In this document: positions 26,037 to 40,299 of the stretch, one piece after another | How positions within the stretch are numbered: the stretch's first letter is position 1 | Layout of the letters: every line of letters begins with the position of its first letter | Assembly (NCBI RefSeq): GCF_024171695.1 | Contig: NZ_JAMTCF010000008.1 | Coordinates: forward strand, 180,338 to 244,337 | Length of the DNA: 64,000 nucleotides | Direction: 5' to 3' | From: Actinosynnema pretiosum | GTDB taxonomy: Bacteria > Actinomycetota > Actinomycetes > Mycobacteriales > Pseudonocardiaceae | Program-made: the position numbers and the translations under genes | The notes under the pieces: generated by a model | The model's input: only the letters and a program-made list of their open reading frames with translations | Databases searched by the model: none | What the model was told of the DNA's origin: nothing

Positions 26037-26265
26037 CAGCGGCTCCTTTCGGCAGGTGGAACCCCTCGAAGCTAGGAAGCCGATGTTGCGCTGAGCGATC
26101 GCCCGGTTACGGGAGTGTGGCGAGCCCCGCACCGCTCCGGGACCGCGAAGGCGGGGGTTCCCGTCCTACCAAGGGAGGAGGGGGAGGTGGCACGGTCTGC
26201 CGACGCGGTGGGCGGGTGCCCGGTCCTAGCGTCGTCCCGCAGGCTTTTTTTGGGGGGTGGACGTG

Positions 26266-27387
26266 ATGACGGGGCGGATCAGCGCGCTCGACGTGCTGCG
26301 CGGTGTGGCGATCCTGGGGACGCTCGGCACCAACGTGTGGATCTTCGCGTCGCCGGACGGACCGGCGTCGTTCCTGACCGGCGGGGGATCGGTCGGGGAG
26401 GCGCTGCTGCGGGCGGTGAGCAACGGCAAGTTCCTGGGGCTGCTGTCGATCCTGTTCGGGATCGGGGTCGCGCTCCAGCACCGGTCGGCGGTGCGGAGGG
26501 GGGAGCGGTGGCCGGGGTGGTACCTGTGGCGGTCGGCGCTGCTGCTGGTGGAGGGGTTGCTGCACTACACGCTGCTGTTCGAGTTCGACGTGCTCATGTA
26601 CTACGCGGTGGTGTCGGTGGGGGTGGCGTACGTCGTGGGGCGGGGCGCGCGGTCGGTGCGGCGGTGGATGGTCGGGGCGCTGGTGGCGCACCTGGTGGTG
26701 GTCGGGGTGCTGACGGCGGCGCTGGCGGTGTTCTCCGGTGACGTCGGGGGCGCTTCCGGGCTGCCGACCGACACGTCCAGCTGGGTGGCGCAGGTCGTGG
26801 GCCGGTGGGAGCACTTCGCGGTGTACCGGGTGGAGGCGGTGCTGGCGATCCCGCTGAGCGCGGTGCTGTTCCTGGCGGGGGCGCTGCTGCTGGACGAGGG
26901 GGCGCTGGAGGACTCGGAGCGCGGGCGCCGGGTGCGGCGGCGGTTGATGTGGGTCGGGCTGGGGGCGGGGGCGCCGCTGAACCTGGGGACCACGCTGGTG
27001 GGCGGGGCGTTGCCGCTGGTGGACCGGTACGTGTGCGCGCCGGTGGTGGCGTTCGGGTTGTTGGGGCTGGTCGTGGAGCTGGTGCTGCGGGGGAGGGCGG
27101 AGGCCGGGCGGGTGCGGCGGGGGATCACGGCGGTGGGGCGGAGCGCGTTGAGCTGCTACATCGGGCAGAACTTGATCGCGTCGGTGCTGTGCTACGACTG
27201 GGGGTTCGGGTTGGCGGGGCGGTACGCGCACCTGGGGGTGCCGTTCGTGGTGGGGGTGTGGGTGGTGGTGTCGGGGGTGCTGGTGGTGTGCGCGTCGTGG
27301 TGGATGGCGCGGTTCGAGCGGGGGCCGGTGGAGGAGCTGTGGAACCGGGCGCACCGGGGGCCGCAGCGGTTGTTGACTGGGCGGTAG
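26266..27387 (+). CDS. DUF418 polytopic membrane protein
   Basis: 373 residues from ATG 26266, with a GGGGGG tract about nine bases upstream; GTG 26257 is an alternative. It starts with ALDVLRGVAILGTLGTNVWI, typical of DUF418/acyltransferase-3-like membrane proteins. The N-terminal half has SNGKFLGLLSILFGIGVALQ and the C-terminal DUF418 domain has GRSALSCYIGQNLIASVLCY. About ten membrane helices are expected. Members often sit in transporter neighbourhoods; their biochemical role is unsettled. It is divergent from urtA. Codon use here is more G-rich on the sense strand than in neighbouring genes. Confidence 0.8.
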   Translation: MTGRISALDVLRGVAILGTLGTNVWIFASPDGPASFLTGGGSVGEALLRAVSNGKFLGLLSILFGIGVALQHRSAVRRGERWPGWYLWRSALLLVEGLLHYTLLFEFDVLMYYAVVSVGVAYVVGRGARSVRRWMVGALVAHLVVVGVLTAALAVFSGDVGGASGLPTDTSSWVAQVVGRWEHFAVYRVEAVLAIPLSAVLFLAGALLLDEGALEDSERGRRVRRRLMWVGLGAGAPLNLGTTLVGGALPLVDRYVCAPVVAFGLLGLVVELVLRGRAEAGRVRRGITAVGRSALSCYIGQNLIASVLCYDWGFGLAGRYAHLGVPFVVGVWVVVSGVLVVCASWWMARFERGPVEELWNRAHRGPQRLLTGR

Positions 27388-27437
27388 GGGAGTTTTTACG
27401 GGACCACCCCGTGTGTGCGGGGAAGATCCGTCGCCCC

Positions 27438-29153
27438 TCACCCACCCGCCGGATACCGCTCCACCCGGCTGACGAACCGCGCCGAGTCCGCCGCCCCACC
27501 AACCCCGTTCACCACGCTGGCGATCGTCCCGACCCCGCCCAACGACACCGCCACCAAGCTAGTCAACCGAACCCCCGGCCCGTCCGGCACCTCGAACGCG
27601 GCGTCCGTCACCGCCCCCGGATCGGCCTCGTTGAAGCAGTACACCCCCAGCCCCCACGCCCGGTGGTCGCGGACCCCCTCCGCCACCTTGTACCCCGGCC
27701 ACCCCCGCTCGTCACCGTCGCGGTCGTAGGGCAGCTCGTTCTGGAAGAAGTACACCCGCCCCGCCTCGCCGTTCCACAGCAGGCTGTGCCGCTGGTAGTG
27801 CTCGGTGAACAACCCGTGCGCCACCACCCGGTCGCCGTTCACCACCACGCCGTCCCGCGCCGGGTTCACGTCCCAGCCCACGCCCTCGCCGTGGTCGGCG
27901 CGCCAGGCCCACGTGTGGTCGATCAGCACGTCCGAGCTGTTGACCTCCAAGCTCACCTCGGCCCGCCCGGCCCACGGGCCGCCCACGCGCAGGTACACGT
28001 CGTGCAGCGAAGTCGGGTCCTCCGCGTGCGAGCCACGGCAACCGGGCTCGCCTACCTGGAGCAGCACGGGAGACCCGGCGCGACCCGCGTCCACCAGGAA
28101 ACCGGCCAGCCGCACGCCGTCCACGTCCGCCGTCACCAGCACCGGACCACCGGTCTCGCTGGTCAGCGTCGCCAAGCCGAGGCCCAGCACCACGGTTCCC
28201 GGTCGCCGCACCACGATCGTGCCGTCCAAGCGGTGCACACCCGGCGTCAGCAACAGGTGCTTTCCCCGCTCCAGCTCGGAATTGACCACCGCGACCGGCG
28301 TCCCCGGCCGCACCACGAAGAACTCCGCCAGCGACAGCGACGTGCCCTCGGCGGAACCGGAACCCCAGCTCGTGCCCGCCGAACCACGCCGCAGCGCGGG
28401 CAGGAAGACCCGGAACTCCCCGTCCGCCACGAACAAGAACGGCTTCTCCCGCACCACCGGCGTCGTCTCCACGGTGGTGCGCGGGGGATCGGGGTAGGAG
28501 TGCTCGGGCGCTCCGCGCGTGCCGACGAAGACCATGTTCCACGACGCCCCGCGCCACCCCGCGCCCAGCTCGCTGTTGCGGGTCAGGAACTGCTGCTGCG
28601 TGCCGGAGTCCACCAGGCCGTCGATCCGGCTGTCCGCGATCACCCCGCCGGACGCCCAGCCGACGCCGCCGTCCCACAGCTCCACCGGCCCGCGCAGGTG
28701 CATCCTGCGGTACGCCGCTGCCTGCGAGACCGCCCAGCGCTCGACCTGCCCCGGTGGCGGGGTGACGCTCAGGTTCTCCGCGCCGCGCCAGAAGTTCTGC
28801 GTCGCGTTGCCGGACCCGGTCGGGTCGTCGAGCTGGGAGAGCCAGTCCGCCTCGACCCGCACGCGGCCCTCGACGACCACGTCGTCGGGGAGCGCGCCGA
28901 GACCGGCGACCTGGGTGTAGAAGCGCACGTCCACGTCGAGGCGGTGGGCGCCGGGCAGGAGCAGGACCGCGTGCCTGGACTCGCCGAACTGGTCGGTGCG
29001 CCGCGCGCGGGTGATCTCGTCGACCAGCTCCTGCGCGTCGGGCTGGCCGGGCCGCAGGAGGAGGACGTTCGGGCCGAGGTCCGGGGAGCGCGGATCGCTG
29101 GTGATGGCGGTGACCTCCCCGGCTCGGCCGGGAGCGCGGTCCGCCGGGCGCAC
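27438..29153 (-). CDS. GH55-like exo-beta-1,3-glucanase, no signal peptide
   Basis: 571 residues from GTG 29153. The sequence matches, from memory, streptomycete GH55 enzymes (tandem right-handed beta-helices, often annotated adenylyl cyclase or coagulation factor 5/8). Marks are PDLGPNVLLLRPG, FYTQVAGLGALPDDV, NATQNFWRGAENLSV, GTQQQFLTRNSE, WNMVFVGTRGAP, VVREKPFLFV, KHLLLTPGVHRLDG, TWAWRADHGEGVGWDVN, HYQRHSLLWNGEAGRVYFFQ. GH55 enzymes clip laminarin-type glucan from its ends. Unusually, an in-frame TGA lies 15 bases upstream of the start and no frame upstream encodes a signal peptide. The enzyme may be cytoplasmic, or the leader is lost. A palindromic operator lies 133 bases upstream. Confidence 0.7.
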   Translation of the reverse strand: MRPADRAPGRAGEVTAITSDPRSPDLGPNVLLLRPGQPDAQELVDEITRARRTDQFGESRHAVLLLPGAHRLDVDVRFYTQVAGLGALPDDVVVEGRVRVEADWLSQLDDPTGSGNATQNFWRGAENLSVTPPPGQVERWAVSQAAAYRRMHLRGPVELWDGGVGWASGGVIADSRIDGLVDSGTQQQFLTRNSELGAGWRGASWNMVFVGTRGAPEHSYPDPPRTTVETTPVVREKPFLFVADGEFRVFLPALRRGSAGTSWGSGSAEGTSLSLAEFFVVRPGTPVAVVNSELERGKHLLLTPGVHRLDGTIVVRRPGTVVLGLGLATLTSETGGPVLVTADVDGVRLAGFLVDAGRAGSPVLLQVGEPGCRGSHAEDPTSLHDVYLRVGGPWAGRAEVSLEVNSSDVLIDHTWAWRADHGEGVGWDVNPARDGVVVNGDRVVAHGLFTEHYQRHSLLWNGEAGRVYFFQNELPYDRDGDERGWPGYKVAEGVRDHRAWGLGVYCFNEADPGAVTDAAFEVPDGPGVRLTSLVAVSLGGVGTIASVVNGVGGAADSARFVSRVERYPAGG

Positions 29154-29285
29154 GGGGCCTCGGCGTCACGGGTCCGGCACTGCGGTGTGCGCGGTTCGGG
29201 CGCGTGGGCCGTGGCCCCGTGCCGTGGTGGGTCGTGCGGTCAGGTGGTGGTTCGGGGAGTGCGGGGCGCCTCCGTGGCACCGGAG

Positions 29286-29305
29286 GCGTGAGAGCGCTCT
29301 CACGC
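29286..29305. promoter_or_regulatory. 20-bp perfect palindrome, LacI-family-type operator
   Basis: GCGTGAGAGCGCTCTCACGC is a perfect palindrome. Its core TGAGAGCGCTCTCA is one base per arm away from the TGGGAGCGCTCCCA site known for the streptomycete cellobiose repressor CebR. It lies upstream of the GH55-like gene and downstream of the ROK gene, so it most likely controls the glucanase. No LacI-family gene is in the window. Confidence 0.75.
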
Positions 29306-29378
29306 AGCGTAGCTCCGGGCTCGCGGCAACGTCAACGGCGGGTTTCCGACATCCGGCCGACACGTGAACGCCCTGCGG

Positions 29379-30815
29379 TTAGGCCAAGTGCGCCGTCCGC
29401 CCGCGCACGGGGGCGCGCGGGTCGGCGGCCCGCTCCAGCAGCGCCGCGACCGGCAGCGTCGCCGCCCCGACGGCCACCGCGTCCGGGCCCAACCGCCCCG
29501 CTTCCAGGCGCACCCGGTCGAACGGGTGGCGCAGCGCGTGCTCCCGCGCCGCCGCCGCGATCACCGGCAACCACGCCTCGCCCAGCGCCGCCCCGGCCCA
29601 CCCGCCCAGCACGATCCGCTCCGGGTTGAACAGGTTCACCAGGTTCGCGATCCCCGCGCCCAGGTACCCCGCGGCCTCCTCCAGCACCCGCTCGGCCAGC
29701 AGCGATCCGGCGGACGGCCACGACCCGGCAGACGGCCGTGCCCCGTCGGTCAGCGATGGTCCGTCAGCCCCCGATGGCCCGCCTGCCAGCGGTGATCCGC
29801 CAGCCCTCGACGGCCCGCCAGCCTCCGCCGGTCCGCCTGCCAGCGCTGATCCGCCGGTCAGCGACGCCCCGCCGGTCAGCGACGCCCCACCCACCGCCGC
29901 CCCACCCGCCAGCGCCACCAGCTCCCCGAACGCCGACCGCTCGTCCCCCTCGCCCAGCACCCCGCCCAGCTCCCGGTACCGCTCCAGCACCGCCCCCGCG
30001 CCCACGTACGCCTCCAGGCACCCCCGCGCCCCGCACCGGCACCGCCGCCCGCCGTAGACCACCGTGGTGTGCCCCCACTCGCCCGCGCTGCTGGTCGACC
30101 CGCGCTGCACCACCCCGTCCGCCACCACCGCCGCGCCCACCCCGGAGGCCAGCAGCGCCACCACCACGTGCCGCGACCCGCGCCCGGCGCCGAACCACAT
30201 CTCGGCCTGCCCCTGGGTCTTCGCGCCGTTCTCCACGAACAGCGGCAGCGCCGTGCCACCCGCCCTGACCAGCTCGGCCAGCGGGACCCCCGACCAGCCC
30301 AGGGTCTGCGCGTGCACCAGCGTCGTCGCCCCCGACCCGTCCCCGCAGCGCTCCACCGCGCCCGGCACGCCGATCCCGACGCCCAGCACGCCGCGCTGGT
30401 CCGCTCCGGCCAGCGCGATCACCTCCGGCACGGCCGAGGCGATCAGCGCGCCCACCGCGAGCGGGTCGGTGGGCGGCAGGTCGTGGTCGATCGCGGCGAC
30501 CCGGCGCAGCGCCAGGTCGAACAGCTCGACGGCCACCCCGGTCTCGCCGACGTCGACGCCGACCACGTGCCCGTAGCCGGGGTTGACGCGCAGCAGCGAG
30601 CGCGGCCTGCCGCCGTCGGACTCGACCGTCCCCGCGCCGACGACGAGCCGCTCGTCGACCAGCCCGGCGGTCGCGGTGGACACCGTGGCGGCGCTCAGCC
30701 CGGTCCTGGCGACCAGTTCCTGCCTGCTCAGCGGGCCTTCGAAGTAGAGGGTCGACAGGAGCGCCGATCGGTTGTGACGTCGCAGGTCGCGCACGGTGGC
30801 GCGCTTGGCTGGCAT
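29379..30815 (-). CDS. ROK-family sugar-responsive transcriptional repressor
   Basis: 478 residues from ATG 30815; an in-frame GTG at 30836 is possible. The N-terminal winged HTH (LRRHNRSALLSTLYFEGPLS, TGLSAATVSTATAGLVDE) precedes a ROK sugar-binding domain. Its marks are GVDVGETGVAVELFD, GVGIGVPGAV, the GEWGHTTV motif and the zinc cluster CRCGARGCLEAY. Between about residues 310 and 375 lies a Gly/Ala/Ser/Pro-rich insert that interrupts the ROK fold. The gene is divergent from the sugar-importer operon, as expected for its local repressor; the inducer is probably a beta-glucoside or glucose derivative (inferred). Confidence 0.85.
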   Translation of the reverse strand: MPAKRATVRDLRRHNRSALLSTLYFEGPLSRQELVARTGLSAATVSTATAGLVDERLVVGAGTVESDGGRPRSLLRVNPGYGHVVGVDVGETGVAVELFDLALRRVAAIDHDLPPTDPLAVGALIASAVPEVIALAGADQRGVLGVGIGVPGAVERCGDGSGATTLVHAQTLGWSGVPLAELVRAGGTALPLFVENGAKTQGQAEMWFGAGRGSRHVVVALLASGVGAAVVADGVVQRGSTSSAGEWGHTTVVYGGRRCRCGARGCLEAYVGAGAVLERYRELGGVLGEGDERSAFGELVALAGGAAVGGASLTGGASLTGGSALAGGPAEAGGPSRAGGSPLAGGPSGADGPSLTDGARPSAGSWPSAGSLLAERVLEEAAGYLGAGIANLVNLFNPERIVLGGWAGAALGEAWLPVIAAAAREHALRHPFDRVRLEAGRLGPDAVAVGAATLPVAALLERAADPRAPVRGRTAHLA

Positions 30816-30849
30816 GGTCGGCAGGATGCCGCGCACTTCCTTCGCGACT

Positions 30850-30898
30850 TAAAATTAGACTAAGTTTGTAACATGTTCGTTATTGACGTGACCTGACT
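30850..30898. promoter_or_regulatory. Divergent promoter/operator region of ROK gene and sugar-importer operon
   Basis: A conspicuously AT-rich stretch in GC-rich surroundings. It contains CTTAAAATTAGACTAAG (4-bp arms CTTA/TAAG), the 8-bp palindrome AACATGTT and a candidate -35 TTGACG at 30883-30888. ROK repressors bind AT-rich imperfect palindromes of this sort. It fits the position of both divergent promoters. Confidence 0.5.
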
Positions 30899-31011
30899 CA
30901 CCGGGGTTGAGTCTTCGGCAACCCGAGGACGCGCACCGTCCCACCCGCGATGGCACACGCGGTCCGACCCGACCTGGCGCTCGTGAACACCCGTTCCCAC
31001 AAGGAGAAACC

Positions 31012-32669
31012 ATGCGACTCAGGCGAACGGCCGCCCTCGCCATCGCGGCGATCACGGCCTTCACCCCGCTCGCCGCCTGCTCCACGAGCAACCAGGGCGC
31101 GCAGTCCCAGGCCGGTGTGCTGAACGTGGGCAAGCCCGACGGCCCGCAGACCGAGAACCACAACCCGTTCCTCAACTCGTCCGCCGCGACGATCATGGGC
31201 TACCGCAGGCTGATCTTCGAGCCGCTGACCATGGTCAACGAGACCGACGCGACCAAGGAGCCCACGCCCTGGCTCGCCAGCGAGTGGGAGTGGCAGGACA
31301 ACTACTCCAAGCTCGTGCTGACCGTCCGCGAGGGCGTCACCTGGTCCGACGGCAAGCCGCTCACCCCGGCCGACGTCGCGTTCACGTTCAACCTGCTCAA
31401 GGACAACCCCGGCCTGAACATCCAGGGCCTGCCGTTCCAGGGCGCCACCGTCGACGGCGGCAAGGTCACGGTGAGCTTCCCGCGCTCGCAGTTCACCAAC
31501 CAGAACAAGCTCCTGGAGCAGTTCATCGTCCCCGAGCACATCTGGTCGACCTACGCGAACCCGTCCACGGAGACGGTCAAGAACCCGGTCGGCAGCGGCC
31601 CGTACACGCTGAAGTCCTTCACCCCGCAGACCCAGACCCTCGTCGTGCGGGACACCTACTGGCAGGAACTGCCGCAGGTCAAGGAAGTCCGGTACACCGC
31701 GTACGCCGACAACAACGCGCAGACCACCGCGCTGGCCAACGGCACCACCGACTGGAGCTTCGTGTTCATCCCGAACTACGAGGCCGTCTACACCAGCAAG
31801 GACCCGCAGCACAACAAGCTCTGGTTCCCGCCGGTGCTGGGCATCCACGGCCTGTGGTTCAACACCAAGAGCGCTCCGTGGGACAGCGCGCCGCTGCGCC
31901 GCGCGGTGAACCAGGTGGTCAACCGCCAGGACATCTTCGTGCAGGGCGAGGGCGGCTACTTCTACCCGAAGGTCGACAACATCACCGGCATCCCGACCCC
32001 CGCCGGTGACCCGTTCATCGCCGACGAGTTCAAGGGCAAGACCGTCGAGGTGGACGTCGCCGCGGCCAAGAAGGAGCTGACCGACAACGGCTTCAGCTAC
32101 GACGGCGACAAGCTCAAGGACCCGTCCGGCAAGCCGGTGACGCTGAAGATGACCGTGCCGTCCGGCTGGTCCGACTACGTCACCAACGTCGAGATCATCA
32201 AGGACAACGTCTCCGACCTCGGCATCGAGGCCACCGTCGAGCTGCAGAACGTCGACGCCTGGACCAAGGCGCTGGACACCGGCGACTTCCAGGCCGCGCT
32301 GCACTGGACCAACAACGGCCCGACGCCGTACGACATCTACCAGTCCATCATGGACGGCGCCCTGTACAAGCCGGTCGGCGAGGGCGGCATCAACGGCAAC
32401 TACGGCCGCTACGAGAACCCCGAGGCCACCGCCGCGCTGGAGCAGTACGCGACCGCGCCCGACGACGCCTCCCGCACCGCCGCGATGACGAAGCTCCAGC
32501 AGATCTTCGTCGCGGACATGCCCGTGATCATCACCTCGGCGGCCAACGGCGGTGGCGAGTACACCACCCGCAACTGGACCGGCTGGCCCGACGCGGACAA
32601 CCCCTACGCGCCCGCCCAGATGACCCTGGAGAACGCGCTGGAGATCGTCCTCAAGCTGAAGCCCGCCGC

Positions 32670-32673
<4 letters not shown>
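31012..32673 (+). CDS. Oligosaccharide/peptide-binding lipoprotein (SBP family 5)
   Basis: 553 residues from ATG 31012 with AAGGAG six bases upstream. A signal peptide with lipobox LAAC (Cys at about residue 23) precedes a family 5 binding fold: [77 protein letters not shown]. Family 5 includes oligopeptide binders but also cello- and beta-glucooligosaccharide binders (as in Thermotoga). With a beta-glucosidase as last gene of the operon and a ROK repressor alongside, a beta-glucooligosaccharide ligand is the better inference. The stop overlaps the next start (ATGA). Confidence 0.85.
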
Positions 32674-33709
<1,036 letters not shown>

Positions 33710-33713
<4 letters not shown>

Positions 33714-34690
33714 GCCAGGTCCTCAAGCGCATCGCCTTCTACGCGTTCACCGCGTGGGCCGCGCTCACCATCAACTTCTTCATCCCCCGGCTCATCCCCG
33801 GCGACCCGGTCCAGGCCCTGATCACCAAGTCCAGGGGCCAGATGACCACCGAGGCCGTCGAGTCGCTGTACATCCTCTTCGGGCTGGACAAGGAGGCGAG
33901 CCTGGTCGAGCAGTACTTCCGCTACCTCGGCCAGGTCTTCACCGGAGACCTCGGCATGTCGTTCACCTTCTTCCCCACCCCGGTGTCGGAGGTGATCAGC
34001 GGCGGCCTGCCGTGGACCGTCGGGCTGGTCGGCATCACCACGGTGCTCGGCTTCCTGCTCGGCACCGCGCTCGGCACGGTCGTCGGCTGGCGGCGCGGCT
34101 CCCTCGCGGACCTGCTGATCCCGGTCACCACGTTCCTGTCCTCGATCCCGTACTTCTGGCTGGGCCTGCTCGCCATCGCCCTGCTCGCCGGTCCGGGCAG
34201 CTTCTTCCCGGCCTCCGGCGCGTACGAGATCGGCCTGGTGCCGAACCCCGACCTGGAGTTCGTCGGCAGCGTGCTGCGGCACGGCCTGCTGCCCGCGCTG
34301 ACGATCCTGGTGTCGTCCATGAGCGGCTGGATCCTGAGCATGCGCAACATGATGGTGACCGTCTCGTCCGAGGACTACGTCACCGTCGCGCACGCCAAGG
34401 GACTCACCGACCGGCGCGTCATGGTCGGCTACGCGGCCCGCAACGCCCTGCTGCCCAACGTCTCCGGCTTCGCGCTCTCGCTCGGCTTCATCGTCGGCGG
34501 CACGCTGCTGGTGGAGATCGTGTTCTCCTACCCCGGCCTCGGCCTGCTGCTGTTCCAGGCGGTGGGCGCCAAGGACTACCCGCTCATGCAGGGCATCTTC
34601 CTGATGATCACGCTGTCCGTGCTGGCGGCCAACTTCCTGGCCGACCTCGCCTACCTCGCGCTCGACCCGCGCACCCGACGGGAGGGCTGA
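33710..34690 (+). CDS. Opp/Dpp-type ABC permease 1 (DppB-like)
   Basis: 326 residues from GTG 33710 (GTGA overlap). Six helices with the DppB start [24 protein letters not shown], and the EAA coupling loop in [20 protein letters not shown] followed by [11 protein letters not shown]. It forms half of the membrane channel. Confidence 0.92.
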
Positions 34691-34693
34691 GCG

Positions 34694-36831
<2,138 letters not shown>

Positions 36832-36851
36832 CCTCCAGGAGGAGATCCACT

Positions 36852-38255
<1,404 letters not shown>

Positions 38256-38272
38256 GCTCCCCTCGGGCCGCG

Positions 38273-38308
38273 CGGACGGCGGTCGGGTTCCCACCCGGCC
38301 GCCGTTCC
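38273..38308 (+). terminator. Hairpin at the end of the sugar-uptake operon
   Basis: CGGACGGCGGTCGGG pairs with CCCGGCCGCCGTTCCG with two imperfect positions around TTCCCA. It lies 17 bases after the GH1 stop. Confidence 0.55.
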
Positions 38309-38368
38309 GCGTTCCGGGGGTGCGGTTCGGGGCGTTTCCGGCGGATCGCGCGTGGGCCGTGCGGTCTA

Positions 38369-38397
38369 TTGACGCTTGGCGCAGTGGGGAATGCTTT
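38369..38397 (+). promoter_or_regulatory. Candidate promoter of the phosphatase cluster
   Basis: TTGACG and TGCTTT are spaced 17 bases apart, upstream of the gene at 38560. The remaining part of 38309-38559 holds no supported gene. Confidence 0.35.
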
Positions 38398-38559
38398 GGC
38401 GTTTCGCAGGTGCCCTGAACTGGAGTTCCAGTGCTTTCCGCACAATCGCCGATACCCCAAGGAATGAATTCAAGTTCACCCCATCGTGGAATCCGTGCAA
38501 CGCCCGCGACAGGTGCCGCGATGACCGGTGCGTCCGGGACCAACGCGGAGAGGAACCTC

Positions 38560-40299
38560 ATGGGGCGGGTAGCGGGGGAGGGCGGTGACCGGGCGCGGCG
38601 CGGGGACGACGCGCCCGGCGGGTGGTTCGCCCTGGACAGCGGGGCCGGTGCGCACGGGGTCGAGCGGCTGGGCGCGCCCGATCCCGGCGCGGCGGCCGAC
38701 CGGGGCTTCATCCGCGACGTCGCCGACTTCGTCCTGGGCATGGGCGCCGCCGGGGTGACCGCCGACCGGGTGGTGCTGCGCGAGGAGGCGTGGAACGACG
38801 GCATCGAGCTGTTCTTCGGCGTCGCCGCCCTGCGCCCCGGCGCGGTCGCCGCCGAGGGCCTGGTCCTCACCGCCGCCGAGCTGGGCTACCTGGCCAGGGC
38901 CAAGCCCAGCGCGCTGCCCCCGCTGTGCGCCGAGCTGCGCCTGCCCACCTCGCCGGAGGCGGTGGCGGCGGGCGCGGCGTCCCTGCTGGCCAGGGGGTTG
39001 GCCGTCGAGCAGGGGGAGGAGCTGGTGCTGCGCGACGAGACGGCGGCGGTCCTGGCCGCCCTGGAGAGCGCCGACCGGGTGACCGCGATGCTGGCGGAGG
39101 ACGCCCTGGCCTACGCGATCACCGGCCCGCGCGTGCACCTGGCGCTCCTGGCGCTCGGCCGGGCCCGCTTCGCGGTCCGCCTCCTCGACCGCGCGACGCC
39201 GGTCGGGCAGCAGGCCCGGCTGTTCCTGGAGCGGCACCTCGGGGCGGCGGAGCGGGAGGCTGGGCGCGCTGCTGAGCGGGAGGCGGAGCGGGCTGCAGAC
39301 TGGTTCGACGCCGGGCGGACCAGGGGGTTCGGGGTGGGGCGAGCCGGTGGGCAGCAGGGGGGTGGGGCGCAGGTGGGCGTGCGGCAGGCGGTCGTGCGGC
39401 AGGCCGGTGGGCACCCGCCGGGCGGCTCGCGGGCAGGTGGGTACCAGTCGGACGGGCAGTCCTCGGGCGGTTCACGGGCAGGTGGGTACCAGCCGGACGG
39501 GCAGCAGCCGGGCGCGCACCAGTCGGACGGGCACCAGCCGGGCGCATCGCGGGCAGGTGGGCGCCAGTCGGACGCGAGCCAGCCTGCGGCCACCGCGCCG
39601 TCCCCCGCGCGGCGCGCCGAGGCGGCGCCCGCCGTTCCGCCACCAGACCTGGCGCCCTCCGCTTCCGCGCCTCCCACCGCCACGCCGCTCACCGCCCCAC
39701 CGCTCATCAGGTCGTTGGGACCCGCCACGCAGCCGCCCATCGCCTTCCCCGCGAGCCCGCTGCCCACCCGAACACCTGGGGGTCAGCCGCTCGCCGCGCG
39801 GAAGCCGCAGGTGGCAGGCGTCGCCACCGCGCCGTCGGTCCCCAACGCGCCACCCGGTGCCCCGCTGCCCGTCCGCCCGCAGGCGTCCGCCGCTCAACCA
39901 CCCGCCACCACCGCCCCGGCCCCTAACCCGCTGCCCGTGAGACCACAGCCGCCCGCCGGTCAGCCGCCCACCGGTCAGTCACCCGCCAGTCAGTCGCCTG
40001 CCGGTCAGTCACCCGCAGGCAGCCGCCCCGCTGCCGCCGACCAGCCACCCGCCAACGACCAGCCCCCCACCGCCCACCCGCGCGCCGCCACCCGCGCCAC
40101 CACCCCGCCCCGCACCAAGGGCCGCGCCGCCGTCCTGGTGCGCACCCGCACCGCGACCGGGGCAGGCAGCATCGGCATCGCGGTCGACGAGGACGGCGCC
40201 TGGGCGACCTCCCTGGGCGGCGCCGGGCGGGACGACGCGGCGTCCGGGCTCGCCGAGCTGTTCGGGACCGCATCGTTCGGGACCGCGCCGTGCAGCTGA
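38560..40299 (+). CDS. Protein with conserved N-terminal domain and long low-complexity region, PP2C-linked
   Basis: 579 residues from ATG 38560, chosen for GGAGAGGA six bases upstream; ATG 38521 is an alternative. Residues 30-235 form a globular helical/beta domain (RGFIRDVADFVLGMG, LVLTAAELGYLARAK, LARGLAVEQGEELVLRDETA). Residues 240-520 are Gly/Gln/Ser/Pro-rich with short tandem repeats. The last 45 residues return to an ordered beta segment (RAAVLVRTRTATGAGSIGIA, EDGAWATSL). The globular parts together recall ESX-secretion EspG-type proteins, but only weakly. The 3' end overlaps the phosphatase gene by 10 bases, so the two are coupled. Function unknown. Confidence 0.5.
   Translation: MGRVAGEGGDRARRGDDAPGGWFALDSGAGAHGVERLGAPDPGAAADRGFIRDVADFVLGMGAAGVTADRVVLREEAWNDGIELFFGVAALRPGAVAAEGLVLTAAELGYLARAKPSALPPLCAELRLPTSPEAVAAGAASLLARGLAVEQGEELVLRDETAAVLAALESADRVTAMLAEDALAYAITGPRVHLALLALGRARFAVRLLDRATPVGQQARLFLERHLGAAEREAGRAAEREAERAADWFDAGRTRGFGVGRAGGQQGGGAQVGVRQAVVRQAGGHPPGGSRAGGYQSDGQSSGGSRAGGYQPDGQQPGAHQSDGHQPGASRAGGRQSDASQPAATAPSPARRAEAAPAVPPPDLAPSASAPPTATPLTAPPLIRSLGPATQPPIAFPASPLPTRTPGGQPLAARKPQVAGVATAPSVPNAPPGAPLPVRPQASAAQPPATTAPAPNPLPVRPQPPAGQPPTGQSPASQSPAGQSPAGSRPAAADQPPANDQPPTAHPRAATRATTPPRTKGRAAVLVRTRTATGAGSIGIAVDEDGAWATSLGGAGRDDAASGLAELFGTASFGTAPCS

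Noticed and set aside
26100-26260. GlnR box upstream of urtA
   Set aside because: One GTAAC half-site is present at 26106-26110 (minus strand), but the expected second half after six bases (GAAAC-like) is missing, so I do not annotate it.
29154-29363. Frameshifted signal peptide for the GH55-like protein
   Set aside because: I read all three minus-strand frames; none shows a basic head plus hydrophobic core before the enzyme.
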